Source of the DNA: Amphritea opalescens
GTDB lineage: Bacteria; Pseudomonadota; Gammaproteobacteria; Pseudomonadales; Balneatricaceae
Assembly: GCF_003957515.1 (NCBI RefSeq)
Contig: NZ_RQXW01000004.1
Coordinates: 62,001 to 126,000, forward strand
Direction: 5' to 3'
DNA: 64,000 nt
A program made the position numbers and the translations under genes. The notes beneath the pieces were generated by a model. It did no database searches and was not told where the DNA came from. It worked only from the letters and a program-made list of their open reading frames with translations. Positions 36,344-44,382 of the stretch are shown in pieces (position 1 is the stretch's first letter; each line of letters starts with the position of its first letter).

Positions 36344-38188
36344 ATGGCAAAGAGATCGATACTGATGCCTACCCTATGTCAAGCCACACCAGTGCGTAAC
36401 AAACTCGCACAGAGTGTCACCCTTGCCATACTAACCACAACCCTCGCAAGCCCAGCGATGGCGGTCGAATTTAATCTTGGCGAGATAGAAGGACGCTTTG
36501 ACTCACAGCTATCCCTTGGTTCCAGTTGGCGTTTAAATGACGCCGATGAGGGGCTGATATCAAAAGCGAACGGCGGAACCAGCGCGGGTTCTGGCTCTTA
36601 TGATGATGGAACACAAAACTACTCTCAAGGCGATGCCTTCTCTACCGTATTCAAGGGCGTTCACGAGCTTGAATTACGCAAAGAGAATATTGGCATCTTT
36701 GTCCGCGGCAAATACTGGTATGACCAAGCACAGAGTGATGGCTCAGTCGACCACGGCCACATACCGAATAGCTATGCGGCTAACAGCTCGTTAGACGATA
36801 GTAGTTTCAACGATTACGCCAAGTTCTCCGGCGCTGAAGTTCTCGATGCCTATGTCTTTGGCTCATTCACATTAAACGAACAACCATTGGATGTAAGACT
36901 GGGCCGACAGGTGGTTAACTGGGGCGAAAGCACCTTTATTCAGGGCGGCATTAACGTCATTAACCCCTTCGATGTCAGCGCGTTTCGTCGTGCTGGTGCA
37001 GAGATAAAAGAAGGCTTACTGCCCGTCAATATGGCATTTGCCTCTTTGGGGCTCACCGACAATCTCAGTGTCGAAGGTTTTTATCAGCTTGAATGGGAAA
37101 AAACAGCAATCGACGGCTGCGGCACCTACTTTTCCACTAACGATTTTACGGCAGAAGGCTGTAACGGCATACGCGTCGTTTCACCCGCAATCCCCGCCAC
37201 AGGAGCATCTTCAGACGACGCTTATTTCAATAACTTTGATGGTAGTGCGCCCTATAACACTGACCTTGTCGTCAACCGCGCCAATGATGGTATCAGAGAG
37301 CCGGATGATAGCGGCCAATTTGGTGTGGCATTTAGATATTACGCAGAAGAACTCAACAGCACTGAGTTTGGTCTTTATCTAGCACAATATCACAGCCGCC
37401 TTCCTCTGATTAGCGGCGTTAAAGCCGATCTAGCATCTGTGGTATCCATACCCAATAATGCAGGTGTATTCCAATCACAATACTTTATTGAATACCCAGA
37501 AGAGACCAAAATGATCGGGCTGAGCTTCAGCACCAGCCTAGGCGATATCGCTTGGTCCGGTGAAGTAAGCCATAAGATGGACGTGCCCGTGCAGATGAAC
37601 GGCCCTATGTTAGTAGCCTCAATGCTGACCCTAGGTACTGCTGCTGGCAATCCAGCTAATGGATTAGTCTCTTCAACTGGTTTTGGCGATGATATTCATG
37701 GCTACACTATGTTCGATGTCACTCAGGTACAAACAACTTTTGTTAAATTTGTTGACCAAGTCATGGGCGCTAGCCGAATGACATTAATCGGCGAACTAGG
37801 CTGGACCCATGTACATGATCTCGATGAAAGCGCCACAGCCATTAAATATGGTCGAAACGGTATCTTTGGTTATGCTGCTGGTGACAACGATGGTTTTGTC
37901 ACACAAGACTCTTATGGTTATGTCGTCCGAGCAAACCTTTCCTATCCAAACGCGATTTCCGGGGTTAACCTTAAACCTGAAATTAGCTTTAAGCAGGGCA
38001 TTAAAGGTTACGGCCCTGAACCTGGATCTGCCTTTAATGAAGGTGAAAAAACTGTTTCTCTTAGCCTAACTGCCGATTATCTTAATCAATATCAAGTACA
38101 ACTAGGCTATACCAACTTCTTTGGCGGTGACTACAACGCCATTAGTGATCGCGATTTTCTTTCTCTCAGTGCATCAGTCTCTTTCTAA
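36344..38188 (+). CDS. DUF1302 outer-membrane protein
   Basis: A 614-residue protein with a long signal sequence (cut after ASPAMA near residue 40), then a repeated amphipathic beta-strand pattern ending in an aromatic C-terminus (LSLSASVSF), as expected for an outer-membrane barrel. The early FNLGEIEGRFDSQLSLGSSWR and LGRQVVNWGES motifs identify DUF1302. These proteins occur with DUF1329 and MMPL-type RND exporters in many Pseudomonas-like bacteria and are thought to take part in lipid or hydrophobic-compound handling. AAAAGG lies 8 bases before the ATG at 36344; the GTG three codons earlier is too close to it. Confidence 0.88.
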   Translation: MAKRSILMPTLCQATPVRNKLAQSVTLAILTTTLASPAMAVEFNLGEIEGRFDSQLSLGSSWRLNDADEGLISKANGGTSAGSGSYDDGTQNYSQGDAFSTVFKGVHELELRKENIGIFVRGKYWYDQAQSDGSVDHGHIPNSYAANSSLDDSSFNDYAKFSGAEVLDAYVFGSFTLNEQPLDVRLGRQVVNWGESTFIQGGINVINPFDVSAFRRAGAEIKEGLLPVNMAFASLGLTDNLSVEGFYQLEWEKTAIDGCGTYFSTNDFTAEGCNGIRVVSPAIPATGASSDDAYFNNFDGSAPYNTDLVVNRANDGIREPDDSGQFGVAFRYYAEELNSTEFGLYLAQYHSRLPLISGVKADLASVVSIPNNAGVFQSQYFIEYPEETKMIGLSFSTSLGDIAWSGEVSHKMDVPVQMNGPMLVASMLTLGTAAGNPANGLVSSTGFGDDIHGYTMFDVTQVQTTFVKFVDQVMGASRMTLIGELGWTHVHDLDESATAIKYGRNGIFGYAAGDNDGFVTQDSYGYVVRANLSYPNAISGVNLKPEISFKQGIKGYGPEPGSAFNEGEKTVSLSLTADYLNQYQVQLGYTNFFGGDYNAISDRDFLSLSASVSF

Positions 38189-38215
38189 GAGTTAAGGAAA
38201 ATAGGAGAATTTATT

Positions 38216-39568
38216 ATGACGTTTAAATCAACGGCACTGATCCTTGGCTCAGTGATGGGCTTGAGTTTCAGCCTGCAATCTATCGCGGCAGTGTCCGACG
38301 CTGAAGCGGCCAAACTCGGCCATACGTTAACCCCTCTCGGAGCTGAGATGGCTGGCAATGCCGACGGCACTATACCTGCGTGGAAAGGTGGTTTACCGGC
38401 TGGCGGGGAGCGTTTTAAAGACCCTTATGCCGGCGAGCAACCACTCATGACCATTACCGCCGATAATGCCGCCGAGTATAAACAACACCTGACCCCCGGT
38501 CAGCTCGCCATGTTTGCTAAATACCCCGACACCTTTCGGATGAACATCTATCCGACCCACCGCAGTGCCTCTCTGCCAGTGACTCAGTATGAGAATGCCC
38601 GCACCAATGCGGTTAACTCAGAACTCACGGATAACGGCAACGGCCTGAGTGCTAATACGCTCGAAGGTATCCCCTTCCCTATTCCGGGGAATGGTTTAGA
38701 AGCGATCTGGAACCACATGTCTCGTTACCGTGGTGGTTCATTGGAACGTACCTTTGTACAGGTGCCGGTGCATGAAAATGGCAACTTTGTACCCGTAAAA
38801 ATCACCGAAAAGATGTCTTGGCCAAACTACCTAAAAGAGGGCCGTACCGAACAGGATGACAATATTCTCTTTTACTTCGTGCAGCAGATTAAAGCACCCG
38901 CACGATTAACGGGTAACGTGCTCTTGGTACATGAAGCACAAAATCAGATCGCTAAACCGCGTCAGGCGTGGATCTACAATGCTGGTCAACGTCGGGTACG
39001 TCGGGCTCCTCAGATTGCCTATGATGCACCGGGCACCGCCTCCGATGGACAACGGACCTCGGATAACCTCGATCTGTTTAACGGCGCACCGGATCTATAC
39101 GACTGGAAGCTCGCGGGCAAAGAAGAGATCTATATCCCGTACAACAGCTACAAATTGGCTGACCGTGGGTTGAAATACACCGACATCTTACAAAAGGGTC
39201 ATATGAACCCAGAGTTAGGTCGCTATGAGTTGCACCGGGTCTGGAAAGTTGAAGCCACGCTGAAAGAAGGTGCGCGTCATATCTATGCTAAACGGGTGTT
39301 CTATATCGATGAAGATACCTGGCAGGCAGCGGTTGTTGATCACTATGATGGCCGTGGACAACTGTGGCGTGTCGGTGAAGCCCATGAAATGCAGTATCAA
39401 GACGCTCAGGTGCCTTGGTTAGCCGCTGAAGTGCTTTATGATCTTCAATCCGGACGTTACCTTGTGGGTAGCCTGACCAATGAAGAGGGTGACGGTTTCG
39501 ACTTTAACGCTCGCTTCAAACATAGCGACTTTACCCCTCAGGCGATCCGCCGAATGGGGATACGTTAA
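38216..39568 (+). CDS. DUF1329 periplasmic protein
   Basis: A 450-residue exported protein with a signal sequence (residues 1-25, ending SIAA) and a large DUF1329 domain (about 30-450) thought to have a LolA-like fold for binding lipids. Typical segments are GTIPAWKGGL and YHDGRGQLWRVGEA-like (VDHYDGRGQLWRVGEAHE). It starts 28 bases after DUF1302 with AGGAG, so the two form an operon. Its terminator follows at 39626. The MMPL exporter these proteins usually accompany is not adjacent; an MMPL gene lies at the far end of the window. Confidence 0.9.
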   Translation: MTFKSTALILGSVMGLSFSLQSIAAVSDAEAAKLGHTLTPLGAEMAGNADGTIPAWKGGLPAGGERFKDPYAGEQPLMTITADNAAEYKQHLTPGQLAMFAKYPDTFRMNIYPTHRSASLPVTQYENARTNAVNSELTDNGNGLSANTLEGIPFPIPGNGLEAIWNHMSRYRGGSLERTFVQVPVHENGNFVPVKITEKMSWPNYLKEGRTEQDDNILFYFVQQIKAPARLTGNVLLVHEAQNQIAKPRQAWIYNAGQRRVRRAPQIAYDAPGTASDGQRTSDNLDLFNGAPDLYDWKLAGKEEIYIPYNSYKLADRGLKYTDILQKGHMNPELGRYELHRVWKVEATLKEGARHIYAKRVFYIDEDTWQAAVVDHYDGRGQLWRVGEAHEMQYQDAQVPWLAAEVLYDLQSGRYLVGSLTNEEGDGFDFNARFKHSDFTPQAIRRMGIR

Positions 39569-39625
39569 TCCTGCTAACGGTAATCAACACTCAACCGTTG
39601 ACCTGATTAGCCTGCATAAAACACT

Positions 39626-39652
39626 AAAGGAGCCATTGGCTCCTTTAATTTA
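39626..39652 (+). terminator. Terminator of the DUF1302-DUF1329 operon
   Basis: Nine-base-pair stem AAAGGAGCC/GGCTCCTTT (39626-39634 with 39638-39646), loop ATT, followed by AATTTAT. Confidence 0.8.
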
Positions 39653-39707
39653 TCTAACATACGGATAAAATAGCCCGTCAGCATGGCGGGTGATATCCGC
39701 TCAGCGA

Positions 39708-39926
39708 TCAATAGTGATGATGACTCCCGCGTGCTTGCACCGCCGCTGCCGTCCTTGCTCCCTGCTGCCAAGCGGCCAATGCCTCTTCACAACCGCTACA
39801 AACCCCCACGTTCAACTCCCGATCAACAATAATCCAGGTACATTTGCCATCATCCGTATCACAACTGTGATGATCATCACAGCCACACCCGATACAATGC
39901 GCTAACACCAATTCACTTTGCTTCAT
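39708..39926 (-). CDS. Small Cys-rich protein
   Basis: A 72-residue protein with seven cysteines in a zinc-binding-like arrangement: CIGCGCDDHHSC, then GKCTW, then GVCSGC, followed by a helical, His-ended tail (GSHHHY). The same C-x-C-x-DxHxC / CxW / GVCSxC pattern recurs in small proteins of many bacteria and phages whose function is unknown to me. The ATG at 39926 follows GAGGGA with 8-base spacing; the ATG five codons upstream has none. It stands alone between terminators. Confidence 0.7.
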   Translation of the reverse strand: MKQSELVLAHCIGCGCDDHHSCDTDDGKCTWIIVDRELNVGVCSGCEEALAAWQQGARTAAAVQARGSHHHY

Positions 39927-40104
39927 GAGTGTATCCCTCATTAGTTGTTTTATCCCTACTGCGGTGATTAATAGTAGATCAAACTATGTCACCCTGCCGT
40001 TCAACTAAGTGGTTAGAGAGAAAAACAGCCTAGGGACCATCAGCAGAGAACCTTCTCTCGATGGCATGCGCAGGATTTGAGTTTAAATATTGTTGGAGAA
40101 TGAT

Positions 40105-40863
40105 TGTTTGAGCACCATGCAGGGAACAGAGATCACCCGTCAGTTCGATGAGCACGGCCCTATTTATGTCTATGATGATGGCCCTTATCGCTACATGAGT
40201 TTTGGCTCTGGCGGCGAGCAGAGCCGTATCGATCGCAGTCGACCAGACTATCCGGTGTATCAGTATTTACAGGTCATGCTGTTAGGCTTGCTATATCAAC
40301 CCGCGCCACAGCAGGCACTGATGCTAGGCTTAGGTGGCGGTTCACTGGTACACGCCCTGCTCAGCTATTCCGCCAACTTAGAGATCACGGTGGCAGAACT
40401 TAGACAACAGGTACTCAACACCGCAACCGAGTACTTTCAGCTACCAGACACCCCCAGACTCACCATTACCATTAGTGATGCGATGGAGTACCTGTGCCAG
40501 CAAAACAGCACATATGATCTCATCTTTACCGATCTATTTAGTGATACAGGCATGCAACATCAACAATTGCAGAAAGAGTATCTTGAGCAATGCTACCGCC
40601 TGTTAAGCGATCAAGGGGTGCTCGTGCTAAACCTTTGGGATGAAGGGCATGGCTATCACCCTCGGGCTAATCAGCAGCTTTCCGATCTATTCGGCGATAA
40701 CTGGTTATGCTGCACCGTCGATAGCGGCAACCTGATCGCCTTTGGTTTCAAGGGCGGCAAGCCGGAATCGAACCCTAGGGCTCTACTGAACGGCGCCAAA
40801 AAGCTGGAAAAACGGTTAGGATTTCCAGCGCGAAAGTTATTAAACCGGATACGGGAATCGTGA
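40105..40863 (+). CDS. Spermidine-synthase-like methyltransferase-fold protein
   Basis: A protein of about 252 residues with a spermidine-synthase/PABMT fold: PVYQYLQVMLLGLLYQP, the nucleotide-binding LMLGLGGGSL, VAELR, and ISDAMEYL then YDLIFTDLFSD. No membrane part is fused. Spermidine-synthase-like proteins of this size often have uncertain substrates, so an aminopropyl-transfer role is only a possibility. The start is chosen as TTG at 40105 because GGAG lies 9 bases upstream; an ATG at 40117 is the alternative. Confidence 0.75.
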   Translation, partial: CLSTMQGTEITRQFDEHGPIYVYDDGPYRYMSFGSGGEQSRIDRSRPDYPVYQYLQVMLLGLLYQPAPQQALMLGLGGGSLVHALLSYSANLEITVAELRQQVLNTATEYFQLPDTPRLTITISDAMEYLCQQNSTYDLIFTDLFSDTGMQHQQLQKEYLEQCYRLLSDQGVLVLNLWDEGHGYHPRANQQLSDLFGDNWLCCTVDSGNLIAFGFKGGKPESNPRALLNGAKKLEKRLGFPARKLLNRIRES

Positions 40864-40967
40864 TCGCCGAGTGATTGAAAAGAAATACACCACTAAGGGT
40901 TAATTTCCCCGCATAATACTGGGATAATCTTCGACTATACTATTTGTTATTTCTGAGAGATTTACAC

Positions 40968-41480
40968 ATGCCTCTGCTAGATAGCTTTACTGTTGATCAC
41001 ACCCGTATGAATGCGCCAGCGGTTCGTGTTGCTAAGAATATGACTACCCCTCATGGCGACACCATCACTGTTTTTGATCTTCGCTTCTGCCGTCCCAACG
41101 AAGAGATACTCAGCGAAAAAGGCATCCACACCCTTGAGCATCTGTTTGCCGGCTTTATGCGTAACCACCTCAATGGCGATGACGTTGAAATTATCGACAT
41201 CTCACCGATGGGCTGCCGCACCGGTTTCTACATGAGCCTAGTTGGTACACCCGAAGAGCAAAAAGTGGCTAACGCTTGGTTGGAATCGATGGATGATGTG
41301 CTGCATGTTGAAAAACAAAATCAGATCCCCGAACTCAACGAATATCAGTGCGGTACCTACCATATGCACTCACTGGAAGAAGCCAAAGCCATTGCTGACA
41401 ACATTCGCCAACGCGGCGTAGGCGTGAACAGCAATGACGAGCTAAAACTGGACACTGAGTTCCTAGAAACTCATTCCTGA
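40968..41480 (+). CDS. luxS: S-ribosylhomocysteine lyase
   Basis: A 170-residue enzyme with the LuxS metal site: His54, Glu57 and His58 (HTLEH) plus Cys128 (QCGTYHMH), and the MGCRTGFYM segment (Cys83). It cleaves S-ribosylhomocysteine to homocysteine and DPD, the precursor of autoinducer-2, recycling SAM by-products. The start [11 protein letters not shown] is the usual family start with GAGAG upstream; the longer frame to 40944 is not supported. It has its own terminator. Confidence 0.96.
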   Translation: MPLLDSFTVDHTRMNAPAVRVAKNMTTPHGDTITVFDLRFCRPNEEILSEKGIHTLEHLFAGFMRNHLNGDDVEIIDISPMGCRTGFYMSLVGTPEEQKVANAWLESMDDVLHVEKQNQIPELNEYQCGTYHMHSLEEAKAIADNIRQRGVGVNSNDELKLDTEFLETHS

Positions 41481-41504
41481 TCACATCGATACCTGATTCA
41501 ATCT

Positions 41505-41536
41505 CGGAGCCAAAGATATTAGGCTCCGTTTTATTT
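41505..41536 (+). terminator. Terminator of luxS
   Basis: Stem CGGAGCC/GGCTCCG (41505-41511 with 41522-41528), 10-base loop, followed by TTTTATTTT. Confidence 0.85.
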
Positions 41537-41556
41537 TACCTAGAGGCACAACCCCC

Positions 41557-42393
41557 ATGGCAATGATCGGCCGGTTCAATAATCTGGAAGTGGTCAAACA
41601 AGTTAAGTTCGGCGTCTATCTTGACGGCGAAGAGCTTGGTGAAATTCTGCTACCTCAACGTTATGTACCAGAAAACACACAACCAGGTGACCGGTTAGAG
41701 GTCTTTATCTATCGTGATTCCGATGACATGCTCATCGCAACCACCGAGACGCCAAAGGCTCAGATTGGTGAGTTTGCCTGCCTGAAAGTCCTTGATCTTA
41801 ACCGCACCGGTGCTTTCTTCGACTGGGGGCTACCGAAAGATCTACTGGTACCTTTCAGCGAACAGAAGAAAACCGTTGAAAAAGATCAAGAACAGATCGT
41901 CTACCTCTATCTGGATCAGGAAACCGACCGCATCGCAGGATCGACTAAGCTGAATAAGTTTCTCGACAACTATCCCCACAGTTATGAGAAGGGACAACAG
42001 GTTGATCTCATTATCGAAGAACACACCCATATCGGTTATAAGGCGATCATTAACGGCCAACACTGGGGCGTGATCTATGACGATGATGTTTTCAAACCGA
42101 TACGTTACGGCCAGCGGATGAAAGGCTTTATCAAGCTGGTTCGCCCGGATGACAAAATTAACCTAAGCCTACAACAGCTAGGTTATGGCAAAACCGATGA
42201 TCTCGGTAAACGCATTTTGCATCTGCTAGAAGATCATGACGGCTTTATCGCGGCGAATGATAAAACCTCGCCCGATGAGATCAAGCGTCTGTTCAGTTGC
42301 AGCAAAAAAGCCTTTAAGCTGTCGATCGGTCGTCTTTATAAAGAACGAAAGATCGCTATCGAAGAGAATGGCATCCGTCTTCTCACGAAGTAA
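41557..42393 (+). CDS. CvfB/YitL-family S1 RNA-binding protein
   Basis: A 278-residue protein made of several S1-like OB domains followed by a winged-helix domain: an N-terminal module (about 1-65), a second S1 module with LDLNRTGAFFDWGLPKDLLVP (about 66-135), a third (about 140-210) and the C-terminal winged helix (about 215-278, SPDEIKRLFSCSKKAFKLSIGRLYK). The order matches CvfB of Staphylococcus, an RNA-binding regulator of virulence genes. In gammaproteobacteria the role is less clear. It lies just after the luxS terminator. Confidence 0.88.
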   Translation: MAMIGRFNNLEVVKQVKFGVYLDGEELGEILLPQRYVPENTQPGDRLEVFIYRDSDDMLIATTETPKAQIGEFACLKVLDLNRTGAFFDWGLPKDLLVPFSEQKKTVEKDQEQIVYLYLDQETDRIAGSTKLNKFLDNYPHSYEKGQQVDLIIEEHTHIGYKAIINGQHWGVIYDDDVFKPIRYGQRMKGFIKLVRPDDKINLSLQQLGYGKTDDLGKRILHLLEDHDGFIAANDKTSPDEIKRLFSCSKKAFKLSIGRLYKERKIAIEENGIRLLTK

Positions 42394-42415
42394 TCTCAGC
42401 ATACCGTAATCATAA

Positions 42416-42443
42416 AAGGGCCTGCGCTTTCGCTGCGGCCCTT
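42416..42443 (+). terminator. Hairpin after the CvfB-like gene
   Basis: Stem AAGGGCC/GGCCCTT (42416-42422 with 42437-42443) with an inner GCG/CGC helix. No T-run follows, so it is a weak terminator or an mRNA 3' stabiliser. Confidence 0.55.
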
Positions 42444-42498
42444 ACCATATACAGGAAAACCCTGATAGACTAGTGCCTTTCTCCAAGGACACTATACT

Positions 42499-43563
42499 AT
42501 GACTCAGGCCCTGATTATTGCCTCCGCCAAAACTGTCGATAACCACGGCTCTTTACAGCACTGTTTAACGCAGGAAGCCACCCTAAAACAACAGGGGCTC
42601 CGCATAACAGAACTGGTGATCGATCCTCTTAGCACCCCTTGGCACAGCAAACTACTGCCGAATCACTACCGCAGCGGCTGCGGCCCCATTGAAGCCCTAG
42701 CGGACGCTAAACTGCTGATTAACAGCGGTGCGACCGATGCCATCGTGATTAGCGGTGCCGACAACTTACGCAGCGGCTACGATCGCCAGCAACGGCTGGA
42801 TCTAATGGCCGTCTATGGTAATGACTACCCGCTAACACAGGCCTATAACGAATTAGCCGAACAATTTATCCTGCGGCATAACAGTAGCCCTGAGCAATTT
42901 CGGCAGTTAGCCGATGACCTATTTGAAAACTATAAACGCCGTTATCAAAGCCTGACCACTGAGTTATCCACCCAACTGCCGGATGAACGCTGGTATAACC
43001 TAATTACACCGCTGTTTCGCGGTGTGGATTGTGCTAACCCGCTAATCGACTTTAGCGGCCGCTTATTGATCGGCAACCCAGCCGCCGCCAAAGCCCTCAA
43101 CATATCCCCTCAGGACAGCATCGAAGTCGCTGCGGCAGGGCTAGGTTGTCTACCGGGTGATGGAAAAGACTATATCGAACAGATAGCCAGCTATGACCAC
43201 CTCGAAAAGGCTTATCAATCTGCCTGTCAGCAAGCCGGCATCGACTTTGCTCAGCAGTTTCGTGACGGGCATGCCTTATTAGAAGTCTATACCTGCTATC
43301 CCGTTGTACCGATCGCTTTTTTACTGGCCAGCGGACTCGTGGATAACTTAGCGCAACTACCCGCCTTCCTCGAGCAACACCTAATTACCATTACCGGCGG
43401 TATGAATCTAGCTAAAGGGCCCTGGAACAACCCTGCACTCAATAACCTGATCGAGATGCACCAGCAACTGCTCGCCAGTGCAAACTGCCAGTTAGGCGCT
43501 GTACATGGCAATGGCGGCTTAGGTTATAAACAGGGTGTTGCTATACTCAAAAAGGTCGAATAA
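42499..43563 (+). CDS. Thiolase-fold protein lacking the usual active site
   Basis: A 354-residue protein with the thiolase fold: an N-terminal core with SGCGPIEALADAKLLINSGA and IVISGADN, and a C-terminal core ending HGNGGLGYKQGVAIL. In active thiolases the region around Ser59-Cys61 holds a Cys in NR-x-C-x-S-G; here the alignment puts Ser at that place. The GHP motif is replaced by KGPWNNP, and the C-x-G-x-G motif near the end is HGNGGLG. It probably does not catalyse thiolysis and may be an acyl-CoA-binding or repurposed enzyme. AAGGA precedes the ATG. Stands alone. Confidence 0.7.
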   Translation: MTQALIIASAKTVDNHGSLQHCLTQEATLKQQGLRITELVIDPLSTPWHSKLLPNHYRSGCGPIEALADAKLLINSGATDAIVISGADNLRSGYDRQQRLDLMAVYGNDYPLTQAYNELAEQFILRHNSSPEQFRQLADDLFENYKRRYQSLTTELSTQLPDERWYNLITPLFRGVDCANPLIDFSGRLLIGNPAAAKALNISPQDSIEVAAAGLGCLPGDGKDYIEQIASYDHLEKAYQSACQQAGIDFAQQFRDGHALLEVYTCYPVVPIAFLLASGLVDNLAQLPAFLEQHLITITGGMNLAKGPWNNPALNNLIEMHQQLLASANCQLGAVHGNGGLGYKQGVAILKKVE

Positions 43564-44040
43564 CCTCGCTTATTCTCCAGTTTATGCTACTCGGCGAGCC
43601 TGTTGTGATTGCCAGTTCACACAGGCTTCGCCGCTTCATCCGTCCAGAGCAGCCCCTGCTATAACAGTTACCCACAACGCTTTTAATGCGCTCAATTCTG
43701 TTGATATCTCGGTTGATACTTTTGAATAACTTCCTCCAACTTACCCACAGACCTTAAACACAAGACGCCGTTTTCACTCTTTTTCACGCCAAAAAGCCAA
43801 AATAGAACAACCGGCTCCTCTTTTTGTTATCCACTGTAGCGTTCAAGATGCTTTAACCCATAGATAACACTTCAATGGACAGCATGCACTGAACAAAAGC
43901 GGACATAACAACCCATTTAATACACACGCCGAGGTTATCCCCTTATTCTGTGGATATCCTATGGGAAAACCTTTGCATAGCCACTGCGAAACCGGCGCAA
44001 CCACCTATTAACACGGGTGTTTCAGAGTCGGGTTAGTTTC
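43564..44040. other. Long gap with no gene before the candidate RNAs
   Basis: No convincing coding frame was found; a 64-codon frame over the thiolase-like stop lacks a ribosome binding site. The stretch contains the DnaA-box-like sites described separately and leads into the Fur-box region upstream of selD. Confidence 0.55.
43668..43957. promoter_or_regulatory. Cluster of DnaA-box-like 9-mers
   Basis: Sites resembling TTATCCACA are TTACCCACA (43668-43676 and 43741-43749), TTATCCACT (43827-43835), TTATCCCCT (43935-43943) and, reversed, TGTGGATAT (43949-43957). None is a perfect box. They are consistent with DnaA binding or titration, but no dnaA, gidA, rpmH or clear AT-rich unwinding element is nearby, so oriC is not claimed. 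Confidence 0.35.
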
Positions 44041-44067
44041 TATGCAATAAAATTACAAAAACTTATT

Positions 44068-44086
44068 GATAAGCATTCTCATTTGC
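44068..44086 (+). promoter_or_regulatory. Fur-box-like operator
   Basis: GATAAGCATTCTCATTTGC matches the 19-bp Fur consensus GATAATGATAATCATTATC at 13 positions, counted by eye. It overlaps a possible -35 (TTGATA, 44066-44071) and sits about 30-35 bases before the candidate sRNA, the usual place for iron repression. Confidence 0.6.
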
Positions 44087-44099
44087 ATTAACATCAATC

Positions 44100-44190
44100 T
44101 CGCTCGTTAGAACAGACAGGTTGCTCTCACCTCACCGGTAATCTGTCTACGGCGGGAAGGCTGATTTGGCCAGCCCTCCCGCCTTTCTTT
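44100..44190 (+). ncRNA. Candidate Fur-controlled sRNA (RyhB/PrrF-like role)
   Basis: Immediately after the Fur-box-like site, AGACAGGTT pairs with AATCTGTCT (44114-44122 with 44140-44148), exposing a 17-base loop with GCTCTCACCTCACC. A strong terminator follows: GGCGGGA-a-GGCTG with CAGCC-c-TCCCGCC (44151-44163 with 44171-44183), then TTTCTTT. No open frame fits. A Fur site, one seed-like single-stranded CU-rich loop and a terminator within 120 bases are the layout of iron-stress sRNAs. The sequence itself does not match RyhB or PrrF as I know them. Confidence 0.5.
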
Positions 44191-44224
44191 CGGGCATTGA
44201 TAATTCATCGGTTATTCGATTTTT

Positions 44225-44322
44225 AGCCTGAGTGTTTATCTTTACACACTCACCACGAATGGCCGCTGGCATTGTCAGGCTCTTGTTAATATTCACCGGG
44301 TGCACACACCCGGTATTTTTTT
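44225..44322 (+). ncRNA. Structured RNA or selD leader with strong terminator
   Basis: A long-range stem AGCCTGA/TCAGGCT (44225-44231 with 44275-44281) encloses further pairing (GTGT/ACAC and GGCC/GGC regions). A perfect terminator follows, ACCGGGTG/CACCCGGT (44295-44302 with 44307-44314), loop CACA, then ATTTTTTT. It stops 60 bases before the SelD fusion gene. It could be a second small RNA or a transcription-attenuating leader for that gene. Confidence 0.5.
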
Positions 44323-44382
44323 CTTATCTCCGGTCATTTATTCGCTACTATATAGCCAACATTCACACAGACCGAGTACCCC

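Noticed and set aside
43668-43957. Chromosomal replication origin
   Set aside because: The DnaA-box-like sites are imperfect, there is no AT-rich unwinding element, and dnaA, gidA or rpmH are not nearby.
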